From positions 1-12,411 of the forward strand of contig NZ_CANCLE010000123.1 in NCBI RefSeq assembly GCF_947378715.1: a DNA stretch of 12,411 nucleotides. Reading direction: 5' to 3'. The stretch is from Phenylobacterium aquaticum (GTDB taxonomy: Bacteria > Pseudomonadota > Alphaproteobacteria > Caulobacterales > Caulobacteraceae). Shown one piece after another: positions 1 to 5,897 of this stretch (position 1 is the stretch's first letter; each line of letters begins with the position of its first letter). The notes beneath the pieces are model-generated. The model was not told the origin of the DNA. It made no database searches and saw only the letters and a program-made list of their open reading frames with translations. Position numbers and translations under genes: made by a program.

Positions 1-128
1 GCCCGGGCGAAGCCCTCATGGCTGTCGCGCAGGGCCTTGAGCCGGCCGTTCAGACGGAAGCCGACGCCGAGCGCGGCGAGCAGCAGGGCTGCGAGGAGCA
101 GGTTCAGGCCGAGGGCGGCGATGCTCAT
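1..128 (-). CDS. DUF6468-type membrane-anchored flagellar-cluster protein (5' end only)
   Basis: This is the first 42 codons of a minus-strand gene that runs off the left edge. Its ATG (128-126) overlaps the fliM TGA (127-125) in an ATGA junction, so translation is probably coupled to fliM. The visible protein begins MSIAALGLNLLLAALLLAAL, a single hydrophobic segment (about residues 3-22), followed by a basic stretch with RLNGRLKALRDSHEGFAR. This N-terminal anchor followed by a short motif beginning LNGRLKALRDS matches my memory of the DUF6468 family, found in alphaproteobacterial flagellar clusters near fliL and fliM. Its molecular role is not known to me; location suggests a flagellar basal-body accessory protein in the inner membrane. 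The reading frame and overlap are seen directly; the family name is recall from a short fragment. Confidence 0.72.
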   Translation of the reverse strand, partial: MSIAALGLNLLLAALLLAALGVGFRLNGRLKALRDSHEGFAR

Positions 129-1192
129 TTGGTCCTCTGCACGGCTTGCCGGGCCTTGGGCGACAAAGGCGCCTCGACCCGGATGGCGATGTGGTGATTG
201 CGGCGGCCCATGCGGCCATAGGTGAGGGGGATCGAGCCGGCGCGCAGCTCGATCAAGCTGTCAGGGGTGGCGTTCAGCATCACCGTCTGGCCGACCTGGA
301 GGTTCAGGACCTCCTTCAGGCTGATCTGCTGCTCGTCCAGCACCGCGCGGACGTCCATCTGGGTGGTCCAGAGCTCGGTGGCCAAGTGGCCTTCCCAGAT
401 ATTGTCGCGGCCGAACTTCTCACCCATGAACTGCTGCAGCAGCATCTTACGGATGGGTTCGAGGGTGGCGTAGGGCAGCAGCAGCTCGATGCGGCCGCCC
501 CGGTCCTCCATGTCGATCCGCAGCTTCACCAGGATGGCGGCGTTGGCCGGCCGGGCGATGGCGGCGAAGCGCGGATTGGTCTCCAGCCGGTCGAGGGTGA
601 AGGTCACCGGGGTCAGGGGCTCGAAGGCCAGGCGGGCGTCGGCCAGCACCACCTCGACCATCCGCTGCACCAGCACGCGTTCGATGGTGGTGTAGGGCCG
701 GCCCTCGATGCGCATGGCCGCTGTGCCGCGACGGCCGCCGAGCAGCACGTCGACGATGGAATAGATCAGGTTGGAATCGACGGTCAGCAGACCGTAGTTC
801 TCCAGCTCCTCGGCCTTGAACACCGACAGGATGGCCGGCAGCGGGATCGAGTTCAGATAGTCGCCGAACCGGATGGAGGAGATGTTGTCGAGGCTGACCT
901 CGACGTTGTCGGAGGTGAAGTTGCGCAGGGAGGTCGTCATGTACCGCACGAGGCGGTCGAAGACGATTTCCAGCATCGGCAGGCGTTCGTAGGACACCAG
1001 GGCCGAATTGATGATCGCCCGGATGCCGGAGCGCTCGGCGGCCTCCTCGTCGGAGAGATCGAAGCCCAGCAGGCTGTCGATCTCGTCCTGATTGAGGATC
1101 CGCTCGGAGCCGATGACGCTCTCGGCCGACTGGTCCAGGTCCCAGCCGCCCTCCTCGCCACCACCGCCGCCATTTTCGAATTCGTCTGCCAT
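125..1192 (-). CDS. fliM: Flagellar motor switch protein FliM
   Basis: FliM is the middle C-ring protein; it binds phosphorylated CheY and sets rotation direction with FliG and FliN. The 355-residue protein has a Gly/Glu-rich start (residues 5-16), then the CheY-binding motif LNQDEIDSLLGF at 33-44. The CheC-like middle domain follows (about 50-255, including SIRFGDYLNSIPLPAIL near 106-122 and GGRRG near 152-156). A C-terminal SpoA/FliN-like domain is at about 270-340 (VRAVLDEQQISLKEVLNLQVG). Length is close to the family norm. The CheY-binding motif normally sits at the extreme N-terminus, so the roughly 30-residue acidic extension is notable. The ATG lies 27 bp after fliL with no strong Shine-Dalgarno, which suggests co-transcription. 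The stop overlaps the next gene's start. Confidence 0.97.
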   Translation of the reverse strand: MADEFENGGGGGEEGGWDLDQSAESVIGSERILNQDEIDSLLGFDLSDEEAAERSGIRAIINSALVSYERLPMLEIVFDRLVRYMTTSLRNFTSDNVEVSLDNISSIRFGDYLNSIPLPAILSVFKAEELENYGLLTVDSNLIYSIVDVLLGGRRGTAAMRIEGRPYTTIERVLVQRMVEVVLADARLAFEPLTPVTFTLDRLETNPRFAAIARPANAAILVKLRIDMEDRGGRIELLLPYATLEPIRKMLLQQFMGEKFGRDNIWEGHLATELWTTQMDVRAVLDEQQISLKEVLNLQVGQTVMLNATPDSLIELRAGSIPLTYGRMGRRNHHIAIRVEAPLSPKARQAVQRTK

Positions 1193-1219
1193 GCTGTCAG
1201 GTGATCAGGGGCGAGCGCC

Positions 1220-1816
1220 CTAGTTGATCAACATCTCCTCGATGAGCACGGCGTTGGCCTTCGAGGGCGCGATCACCAGATTGACCCGGCGCTGGATCTC
1301 CATGCGCAGCTGGTAGGAGCCCTGCGAGCCTTGCAGGTCCTCGGGGCGCAGCTCACGCAGGAAGGATTGGAACATGTCCTGCAGCCTGGGCATGTTCGGG
1401 GTGAGCGCATCGACCGCGTCCTGATCGGGCATTTCCAGGGTGAGCTTGAGCTTCAGGAAGGTCGGGCGGCCATCGGCGGTCTGCATATTGACCACCACGT
1501 CCGGCAGCGTGACGAACAGCACGCCGTTGGGGCCCTCGGCCACCTTCGGCGCGTCCTTGTCTTCCTTGCCTTTCTCGCCCTTTTTCTCGTCCTTTTTCTT
1601 CTTGTCGTGCTCGCCGGCCTTCTTGTCGCCGGCCGCCTCGGGCTTGGGCTTCATCATCAGGAACACGGCGGTTCCACCGCCGCCCAGCACCAGGACAGCC
1701 ACCACCGCAGCGATGATGATGATCATCATCGGGGGTTTCTTCTTGGCCGGCGCTTCGCCGTCCTCGCCCTCACCGGCCTCGCCGGCGGGCGCTTCCTTGG
1801 CCTTGTCCTTGGACAC
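1220..1816 (-). CDS. fliL: Flagellar basal body-associated protein FliL
   Basis: FliL is a single-pass inner-membrane protein that surrounds or supports the flagellar stator and modulates torque or motor switching. The 198-residue product has a charged cytoplasmic N-terminus (about 1-29), one strong transmembrane segment (about 30-55, IIIIAAVVAVLVLGGGG), and a Lys/Glu/Asp-rich low-complexity linker (66-90). The periplasmic FliL domain follows (about 97-198), ending LIEEMLIN as typical FliL proteins do. The start chosen is GTG at 1816-1814, with AAGGA (1830-1826) nine bases upstream; no in-frame ATG precedes the membrane segment in a better position. It is the first gene of the minus-strand fliL-fliM-DUF6468 unit and is divergent from flgF. 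In Caulobacter the fliLM operon is an early (class II) CtrA-activated unit, consistent with TTAA elements upstream. Confidence 0.95.
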   Translation of the reverse strand: MSKDKAKEAPAGEAGEGEDGEAPAKKKPPMMIIIIAAVVAVLVLGGGGTAVFLMMKPKPEAAGDKKAGEHDKKKKDEKKGEKGKEDKDAPKVAEGPNGVLFVTLPDVVVNMQTADGRPTFLKLKLTLEMPDQDAVDALTPNMPRLQDMFQSFLRELRPEDLQGSQGSYQLRMEIQRRVNLVIAPSKANAVLIEEMLIN

Positions 1817-1864
1817 GCGCGCGGTTCCTTAGAATCTTATCGCCTCCTCATGCGACGCGTTTCG

Positions 1865-1892
1865 TTAAGGATCAGTTTTTAACCCCTGTTAA
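1865..1892 (-). promoter_or_regulatory. Candidate CtrA-binding region upstream of fliL
   Basis: Three TTAA tetramers lie at 1865-1868, 1879-1882 and 1889-1892, about 50-76 bp upstream of the fliL GTG. The CtrA consensus is TTAA-N7-TTAA. The best pair here (1879-1882 and 1889-1892) is separated by six bases, not seven, so it is one base off the consensus. A GANTC (CcrM) site, GAATC, lies at 1832-1836 between these elements and the start codon. The motifs are seen directly; CtrA control is inferred from the known regulation of fliLM in Caulobacter. Confidence 0.45.
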
Positions 1893-1908
1893 CGGGGCCA
1901 AACGGACG

Positions 1909-1930
1909 CCCGGCAAAATCCGCCGACGGG
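1909..1930. promoter_or_regulatory. Candidate FlbD (ftr-like) enhancer site
   Basis: An imperfect inverted repeat starts with CCCGGCAAAA and ends with GCCGACGGG. It resembles the ftr elements bound by FlbD, the sigma-54 activator of Caulobacter flagellar genes, as I recall their CCCGGCAA/TTGCCGGG arms. Its centre is about 82 bp upstream of the predicted flgF transcription start, the distance expected for an upstream activator. The DNA between (about 1936-1960) is T-rich and could be a bending region. Confidence 0.4.
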
Positions 1931-1975
1931 TCGCCGTTAACTTTATTGTCTGTTGTTTTTGCTGGTCTTTCAGAC

Positions 1976-1990
1976 TGGCCCAAGGCTTGC
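1976..1990 (+). promoter_or_regulatory. Sigma-54 (-24/-12) promoter of the flgF operon
   Basis: The sequence TGGCCCAAGGCTTGC matches the sigma-54 consensus TGGCAC-N5-TTGC at nine of ten defined positions. The invariant GG (1977-1978) and GC (1989-1990) are separated by exactly ten bases. The predicted transcription start is near 2002, giving a leader of about 38 bases before the flgF ATG. Rod and ring operons are class III, sigma-54/FlbD-dependent genes in Caulobacter, so position and motif agree. Confidence 0.85.
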
Positions 1991-2039
1991 AGGGCTGAGA
2001 CCGACGAAAGTGTCGCATCAACCAAGCCGTAAACGTCTT

Positions 2040-2777
2040 ATGGACAACACCCTTTATGTCGGCCTGTCGCGCCAGATGACCCTCCGCAGGGAGCTGGACA
2101 TCGTGGCCAACAACATCGCCAACGCCAATACGACGGGGTTCAAGGTCGAGAGCCTGATGGTCGGCGAGCAGCCGATGGCCCCGGCCACCACCTTTGGCGC
2201 CCCCGCCCCGGTCAAGTTCGTGCTGGATCGCGGCGTCGCCCGCGACTTCGGCCAGGGCGGCCTGAGCCGCACCGACTCGCCCTTCGATCTGGGGCTGGAA
2301 GGCCAGGGCTTCTTCAAAGTCTCGACGCCCCAGGGCGAACGCTACACCCGCGACGGCCACTTCCGGATGGACGACCTGGGCAAGCTGACCACCCAGGACG
2401 GCAAGCCCGTGCTGGACGAGGGCGGCGGCGAGATCACCATCGACCCGGAAAAAGGCGCCGTGCTGGTCGCCCGCGACGGCACGGTCAGCCAGGGTTCCGA
2501 CCGTATCGGCAAGGTGGGCGTGGTGCGCTTCGACAGCCTGTCCGTCCTCGAGAAGACCGGGGACAACCTCTACAAGAACACCTCGAACCTGCAGCCCGCC
2601 ACCGCCTCCGACACCCTGGTCCGCCAGGGCATGCTGGAAGGCTCCAACGTGAACACCATCGCCGAAATGACCCACATGCTCGAGGTCACCCGGGCCTACG
2701 AGTCGATGGCCAAGATGATGGACAACAGCGCCGACCTCTCCAGCCGCTCGATTACGCGGCTGGGTCGGGTGCAATAG
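2040..2777 (+). CDS. flgF: Flagellar proximal rod protein FlgF
   Basis: FlgF is a structural protein of the proximal rod, the driveshaft crossing the periplasm. The chosen start is the ATG at 2040, giving 245 residues starting MDNTLYVGLSRQMTLRRELD, the normal FlgF N-terminus. The open frame extends upstream to 1953, but that would place the sigma-54 promoter inside the coding region and add residues absent from the family. The N-terminal rod motif IVANNIANANTTGFK (21-35), the central DLGLEGQGFFKV (83-94) and the C-terminal EMTHMLEVTRAYES (209-222) with a coiled-coil end are the flagellar basal-body-rod signatures. It is first in flgF-flgG-flgA-flgH and ends 13 bp before flgG. The Shine-Dalgarno is weak. 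Confidence 0.96.
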   Translation: MDNTLYVGLSRQMTLRRELDIVANNIANANTTGFKVESLMVGEQPMAPATTFGAPAPVKFVLDRGVARDFGQGGLSRTDSPFDLGLEGQGFFKVSTPQGERYTRDGHFRMDDLGKLTTQDGKPVLDEGGGEITIDPEKGAVLVARDGTVSQGSDRIGKVGVVRFDSLSVLEKTGDNLYKNTSNLQPATASDTLVRQGMLEGSNVNTIAEMTHMLEVTRAYESMAKMMDNSADLSSRSITRLGRVQ

Positions 2778-2790
2778 GGAAATCTAAGAG

Positions 2791-3579
2791 ATGCAAGCAC
2801 TTCGCACCGCCGCGACCGGCATGGCTGCCCAGCAGCTCAATGTCGAGGTCATCTCCAACAACATCGCCAACATGAACACCGTCGGCTTCAAGCGCCAGCG
2901 GGCCGAGTTCCAGGATCTGCTCTACCAGACCATGGAACGGGCCGGCGCCCAGTCCTCCGACCAGGGCACGGTGGTGCCGACCGGCATCCAGATCGGGGCG
3001 GGCGTGAAGACCGGTTCGGTCTATCGGATCACCGAGCAGGGCGCGATGACCGCGACCGGCAACGACCTGGACATGGCGATCGACGGACGCGGCTATTTCC
3101 AGGTGCTGATGCCCAGCGGCGACATCGCCTTCAGCCGGGCCGGCAACCTGTCGGTCAATGGCGACGGCCAGCTGGTGACCAATGAGGGCTATCAGATCCA
3201 GCCGGCGATCACGATCCCGTCGGACGCCACCAAGGTCTCGATCTCCAAGACCGGCCAGGTGGAGGTCTCCCAGCCCGGCTCCACCACGCCCTCGGTGATC
3301 GGCAATCTGGAACTGGCCAATTTCATCAACCAGGCCGGCCTGGAAGCCATCGGCAGCAACCTGTTCCTGCAGAGCGGCTCGTCGGGCGCGCCCACCACCG
3401 GAGCCCCCGGCTCGGCCGGATTCGGCACGGTGCTGCAGGGCTATACCGAGGCCTCCAACGTCGACGCGGTGACCGAGATCACCGCCCTGATCACCGCCCA
3501 GCGGGCCTATGAAATGAACTCCAAGGTGATCACCTCGTCCGACCAGATGCTGGCCACCGCCAACCAGCTGAAGGGCTAG
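2791..3579 (+). CDS. flgG: Flagellar distal rod protein FlgG
   Basis: FlgG forms the distal rod on which the P and L rings assemble. The 262-residue protein has the rod N-terminal motif ISNNIANMNTVGFKRQRAEF (21-40) and the FlgG-specific segment QTMERAGAQSSDQGTVVPTG (46-65), which distinguishes it from FlgF and FlgE. It also has the central DLDMAIDGRGYFQV (92-105) and the C-terminal SNVDAVTEITALITAQRAYE (222-241). Length equals the family norm. AGGGA (2776-2780), overlapping the flgF stop, lies ten bases before the ATG. The flgA start follows one base after its stop, indicating tight coupling. Confidence 0.97.
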   Translation: MQALRTAATGMAAQQLNVEVISNNIANMNTVGFKRQRAEFQDLLYQTMERAGAQSSDQGTVVPTGIQIGAGVKTGSVYRITEQGAMTATGNDLDMAIDGRGYFQVLMPSGDIAFSRAGNLSVNGDGQLVTNEGYQIQPAITIPSDATKVSISKTGQVEVSQPGSTTPSVIGNLELANFINQAGLEAIGSNLFLQSGSSGAPTTGAPGSAGFGTVLQGYTEASNVDAVTEITALITAQRAYEMNSKVITSSDQMLATANQLKG

Positions 3580-3580
3580 G

Positions 3581-4354
3581 ATGATGCGCGCCCTGATCCT
3601 GGGCCTGAGCCTGGCGCTCACAGCCCTGCCGGCGCTGGCCGGCCAGACCGTGACCCTGAAGACCGACGCCTGGAGCGCCGACGCCGTCGTCACCCTGGGC
3701 GACATCTTCGAAGGCGCCGGGGCGGCCTCCAAGGTGGCCGTGGCCCAGCGGACCGGCAGCCTCGTCGTGCTGGACGCCGGCGCCGTGCAGGGCTTGGCCC
3801 GCCGGGCCGGCCTGGACTGGGCCAATAGCGACGGCCTGCGCCGCATCGTGGTCAAGGGCGGCGACACGGGCCTCGCCGCGTCCGGGCAAGCCTCGTCCAG
3901 CCAAGCCCAGACCGGCTCCGGCCAAGGCAATGTCGAGATCCTGACCTATGCCCGCAGCCTGTCGACCGGCGACATCCTGCAGCCTGAGGACCTGGTCTGG
4001 GGCAAGGTCGCCGCCGCACCGTCCGACAGCCCCCGCGACGCCGATGCGGTGATCGGCCAGGCGGCGCGCCGCCCCCTGCGCCAGGGCGCCGCCGTCTCGC
4101 AGCGCGACGTCTCCGCCCCCCAGGTGATCCGCACCGGCGACACCGTGACCGTCACCTATCTGGGCGGTGGCATCAGCCTGGCCATGGAGGGCAAGGCGCT
4201 CGGCGCCGCCGCCATCGGCGACACCCTGATGGTCCTGAACCCCAGTTCCAAGAAGACCTTGCAGGCCACCGCCTCAGGTCCCGGCCAGGCCGTGATCGGC
4301 CCCCAGGCCGACCTTATGCGCACCCCCGGCCGTTCCCAGATCGCGCTCCGCTAG
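3581..4354 (+). CDS. flgA: Flagellar P-ring assembly chaperone FlgA
   Basis: FlgA is a periplasmic chaperone that helps FlgI build the P ring around the rod. The 257-residue product has a clear Sec signal peptide (residues 1-20, ending ALA before GQT). A SAF-like domain is in the C-terminal half (about 118-180: EILTYARSLSTGDILQPEDL, then IGQAARRPLRQGAAVSQRDV), followed by a beta-rich end (181-257). A Ser/Gln/Gly-rich linker at 98-116 separates the N-terminal part. Tandem ATGs occur at 3581 and 3584; AAGGG (3571-3575) is better spaced for the second, so the true protein may be one residue shorter. It lies one base after flgG and 13 bp before flgH. Divergent sequence is usual for FlgA; signal peptide, SAF motif and context support the call. 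Confidence 0.9.
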   Translation: MMRALILGLSLALTALPALAGQTVTLKTDAWSADAVVTLGDIFEGAGAASKVAVAQRTGSLVVLDAGAVQGLARRAGLDWANSDGLRRIVVKGGDTGLAASGQASSSQAQTGSGQGNVEILTYARSLSTGDILQPEDLVWGKVAAAPSDSPRDADAVIGQAARRPLRQGAAVSQRDVSAPQVIRTGDTVTVTYLGGGISLAMEGKALGAAAIGDTLMVLNPSSKKTLQATASGPGQAVIGPQADLMRTPGRSQIALR

Positions 4355-4367
4355 AGGATTCCTGCTC

Positions 4368-5105
4368 ATGCGCCTCCGCCTCCCCCTGATCCTCGCCCTC
4401 GGCCTCCTGCCGCTTGCCGCCTGCTCCACCGTCCAGGAGGCCATGAAAGGCCCCGATCTGGCGCCGGTGGGCTATCCCGCCGCCCTCGCCCCCATGCAGC
4501 AGGTGGTGATCGATGCGCAGAACAACCCGCCGCCGGCCTCGGCCAATTCGCTTTGGCGCGCCGGGGGCCGGGCCTTCTTCATGGACCAGCGGGCCCGCAA
4601 GATCGGCGACATCCTCACCGTGCTGATCGAGATCGACGACTCGGCCAAGACCCAGAACACCTCGACCAGCCAGCGCACCTCCGGCATGACCGCCGCCGTG
4701 CCGCATCTTCTGGGCCTGGAGGGCAAGATCGGCCGCTTCCTGCCGCCGCATAACAATTTCGACCCGACCAATGCGCTGGAGACCAAGACCGGCTCCAACA
4801 ACACCGGCACCGGCTCGGTGAACCGGGCGGAGAAGATCTCGCTGACCATCGCCGCGGTGGTCTCCGCCGTGCTGCCCAACGGCAATCTGGTGATCCAGGG
4901 CACCCAGGAGGTGCGCACCAACGCCGAGCTGCGCCAGCTGACCGTGGCCGGGATCGTGCGGCCGGAGGACATTTCCTCGACCAACACCATCAAGAACAGT
5001 CAGATCGCCGAGGCGCGGATCAGCTATGGCGGCCGTGGCGACATCAGCCGCGTGCAGAAGGTCCCGGGCATGCAGTCCGTGGTCGAGCGGTTCCAGCCGT
5101 TCTGA
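4368..5105 (+). CDS. flgH: Flagellar L-ring lipoprotein FlgH
   Basis: FlgH is the outer-membrane lipoprotein forming the L-ring bushing. The 245-residue protein has a lipoprotein signal peptide with lipobox LAAC and lipidated Cys19. Family motifs follow: SLWRAGGRAFFMDQRARKIG (61-80), then DILTVLIEIDDSAKT (81-95), ISLTIAAVVSAVLPNGNLVI (157-176), and the C-terminal IVRPEDISSTNTIKNSQIAE (196-215) with YGGRGDIS at 220-227. GAGGA (4354-4358), which starts at the flgA stop, lies nine bases before the ATG. It is the last recognisable gene of the flgFGAH unit. FlgI and FlgJ, often next to FlgH elsewhere, are not in this window. Confidence 0.97.
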   Translation: MRLRLPLILALGLLPLAACSTVQEAMKGPDLAPVGYPAALAPMQQVVIDAQNNPPPASANSLWRAGGRAFFMDQRARKIGDILTVLIEIDDSAKTQNTSTSQRTSGMTAAVPHLLGLEGKIGRFLPPHNNFDPTNALETKTGSNNTGTGSVNRAEKISLTIAAVVSAVLPNGNLVIQGTQEVRTNAELRQLTVAGIVRPEDISSTNTIKNSQIAEARISYGGRGDISRVQKVPGMQSVVERFQPF

Positions 5106-5112
5106 GGACGGA

Positions 5113-5133
5113 GGTGGGCAGAAGTTGCCGACC
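5113..5133 (+). terminator. Weak hairpin after flgH
   Basis: GGT-G-GGCA pairs with TGCC-G-ACC around a GAAGT loop, giving a seven-pair stem with one G/G mismatch, eight bases after the flgH stop. No T-run follows, so intrinsic termination is doubtful; it could stabilise the mRNA 3' end. The rest of the gap up to 5202 holds nothing I can name. Confidence 0.22.
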
Positions 5134-5202
5134 ATCTCTCCAATGCGGTGAACGGGGTTTGATCGCCTAGGAACCGCCATGCGCCGATGCTAGCCTCTGC
5201 GC

Positions 5203-5706
5203 ATGAGGACGCTCGCCTTCGCCCTGTTGGCCATCGCCGCCCCCGCTGGGGCGATGGCCGCCCAACCGCCCGCGACCTGGTACGCCGAGGCGCCCAAGGA
5301 CGCGCCGACCACGCTCAGCTACATCGATCCGGCCACGGGCAAGATGACCCTGCGCCTGACCTGCGCGCGCGGATCAGGCCAGGTGACCAGCGAATACGCC
5401 CTGAACGGCCGCCAGGCCGACCACCAGGAGGCCGGCGTCTGGGTCGATGGGTCCGGGGTGCGCGCGCCGTGGCCGGCGACCGTGGTGTTCAGCTCCATGG
5501 GGCTGAGCGCCAATCTGCGCGGCTTGATGCAGGCCGACGCCGCCACCGGCGCCTCGGTGGCCACCGGCGAGATCTCCACGCGGTCGCCGTTGATGGAAGC
5601 CTTCGCCCGGAGCGGCCAGATCAGCCTGGCCGCCAAGGGCGAGACCATCGCCCCGCCGCCGGCGCCAATGAGCCTGGTGCGGCGGTTCCTGGGGCCTTGC
5701 CGCTAG
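5203..5706 (+). CDS. Small exported protein of unknown function
   Basis: I do not recognise a named family. The 167-residue product has a Sec signal peptide (about 1-20, with AMAA just before QPPATWY), so it is probably periplasmic. The mature part is about 147 residues, has no membrane segment, and has two cysteines (Cys54 in RLTCARG and Cys166 in GPCR near the end) that could form a disulfide. The pattern of a short beta-rich domain, a segment MEAFARSGQISLAAKGETIA (131-150), then a proline run and an FLGPC ending resembles small periplasmic proteins of alphaproteobacteria seen by memory only. It starts 97 bp after flgH on the same strand and could be read through from the flagellar operon, but spacing and the lack of a clear promoter leave this open. 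Codon use is like its neighbours. Confidence 0.75.
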   Translation: MRTLAFALLAIAAPAGAMAAQPPATWYAEAPKDAPTTLSYIDPATGKMTLRLTCARGSGQVTSEYALNGRQADHQEAGVWVDGSGVRAPWPATVVFSSMGLSANLRGLMQADAATGASVATGEISTRSPLMEAFARSGQISLAAKGETIAPPPAPMSLVRRFLGPCR

Positions 5707-5748
5707 GGCCGACGTTCGGGCGTGGCCGCCTCTAAGCTCTTAAGTTAT

Positions 5749-5789
5749 TTGATTTTACTCAAGTCAGCCTGCGGCTCGCGTGCTAAACT
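5749..5789 (+). promoter_or_regulatory. Candidate FNR/FixK-type box and -10 element before the histidine kinase
   Basis: TTGATTTTACTCAA (5749-5762) matches the FNR/FixK consensus TTGAT-N4-ATCAA at nine of ten positions. Downstream, TGCTAAACT (5781-5789) resembles an extended -10 (TGn plus TAAACT). A start at A5797 would put the box centre exactly at -41.5, the classical class II activator position, and leave a leader of about 101 bases to the GTG at 5898. The motifs and spacing are seen; activation by a CRP/FNR-family protein is inference. Confidence 0.5.
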
Positions 5790-5897
5790 TAGATTTACAT
5801 CGGTCATCAAGCTCGACCTTAAGATGTTTCCACGCTTCGTCGACCGTCCGGGGATGGCTTTCGCATCGCGAGCCTCTGGAATTCACGAGACCGCCCC

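Noticed and set aside
146..1204. A 352-codon plus-strand open frame opposite fliM
   Set aside because: Antisense shadow of fliM with Gln/His/Asp-rich composition and no recognisable domain.
1838..1852. A four-codon reading frame (M-R-R-R) with its own AGGAGG in the fliL leader
   Set aside because: Too short to support as a gene; the AGGAGG is 26 bases from the fliL GTG, too far to serve it, and AAGGA nearer the GTG suffices.
1953..2039. An upstream extension of flgF starting at 1953
   Set aside because: It would put the -24/-12 promoter inside the coding sequence and add residues not found in FlgF; the family N-terminus begins at the ATG at 2040.
1872..3930. Long minus-strand open frames opposite flgF, flgG and flgA
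   Set aside because: They cross several real gene boundaries and the sigma-54 promoter, and their translations are repetitive shadows.
5159..5192. TTGATC and GCTAGCCT as a promoter for the small exported protein
   Set aside because: Spacing is over 20 bases, too long for a standard or Caulobacter housekeeping promoter.
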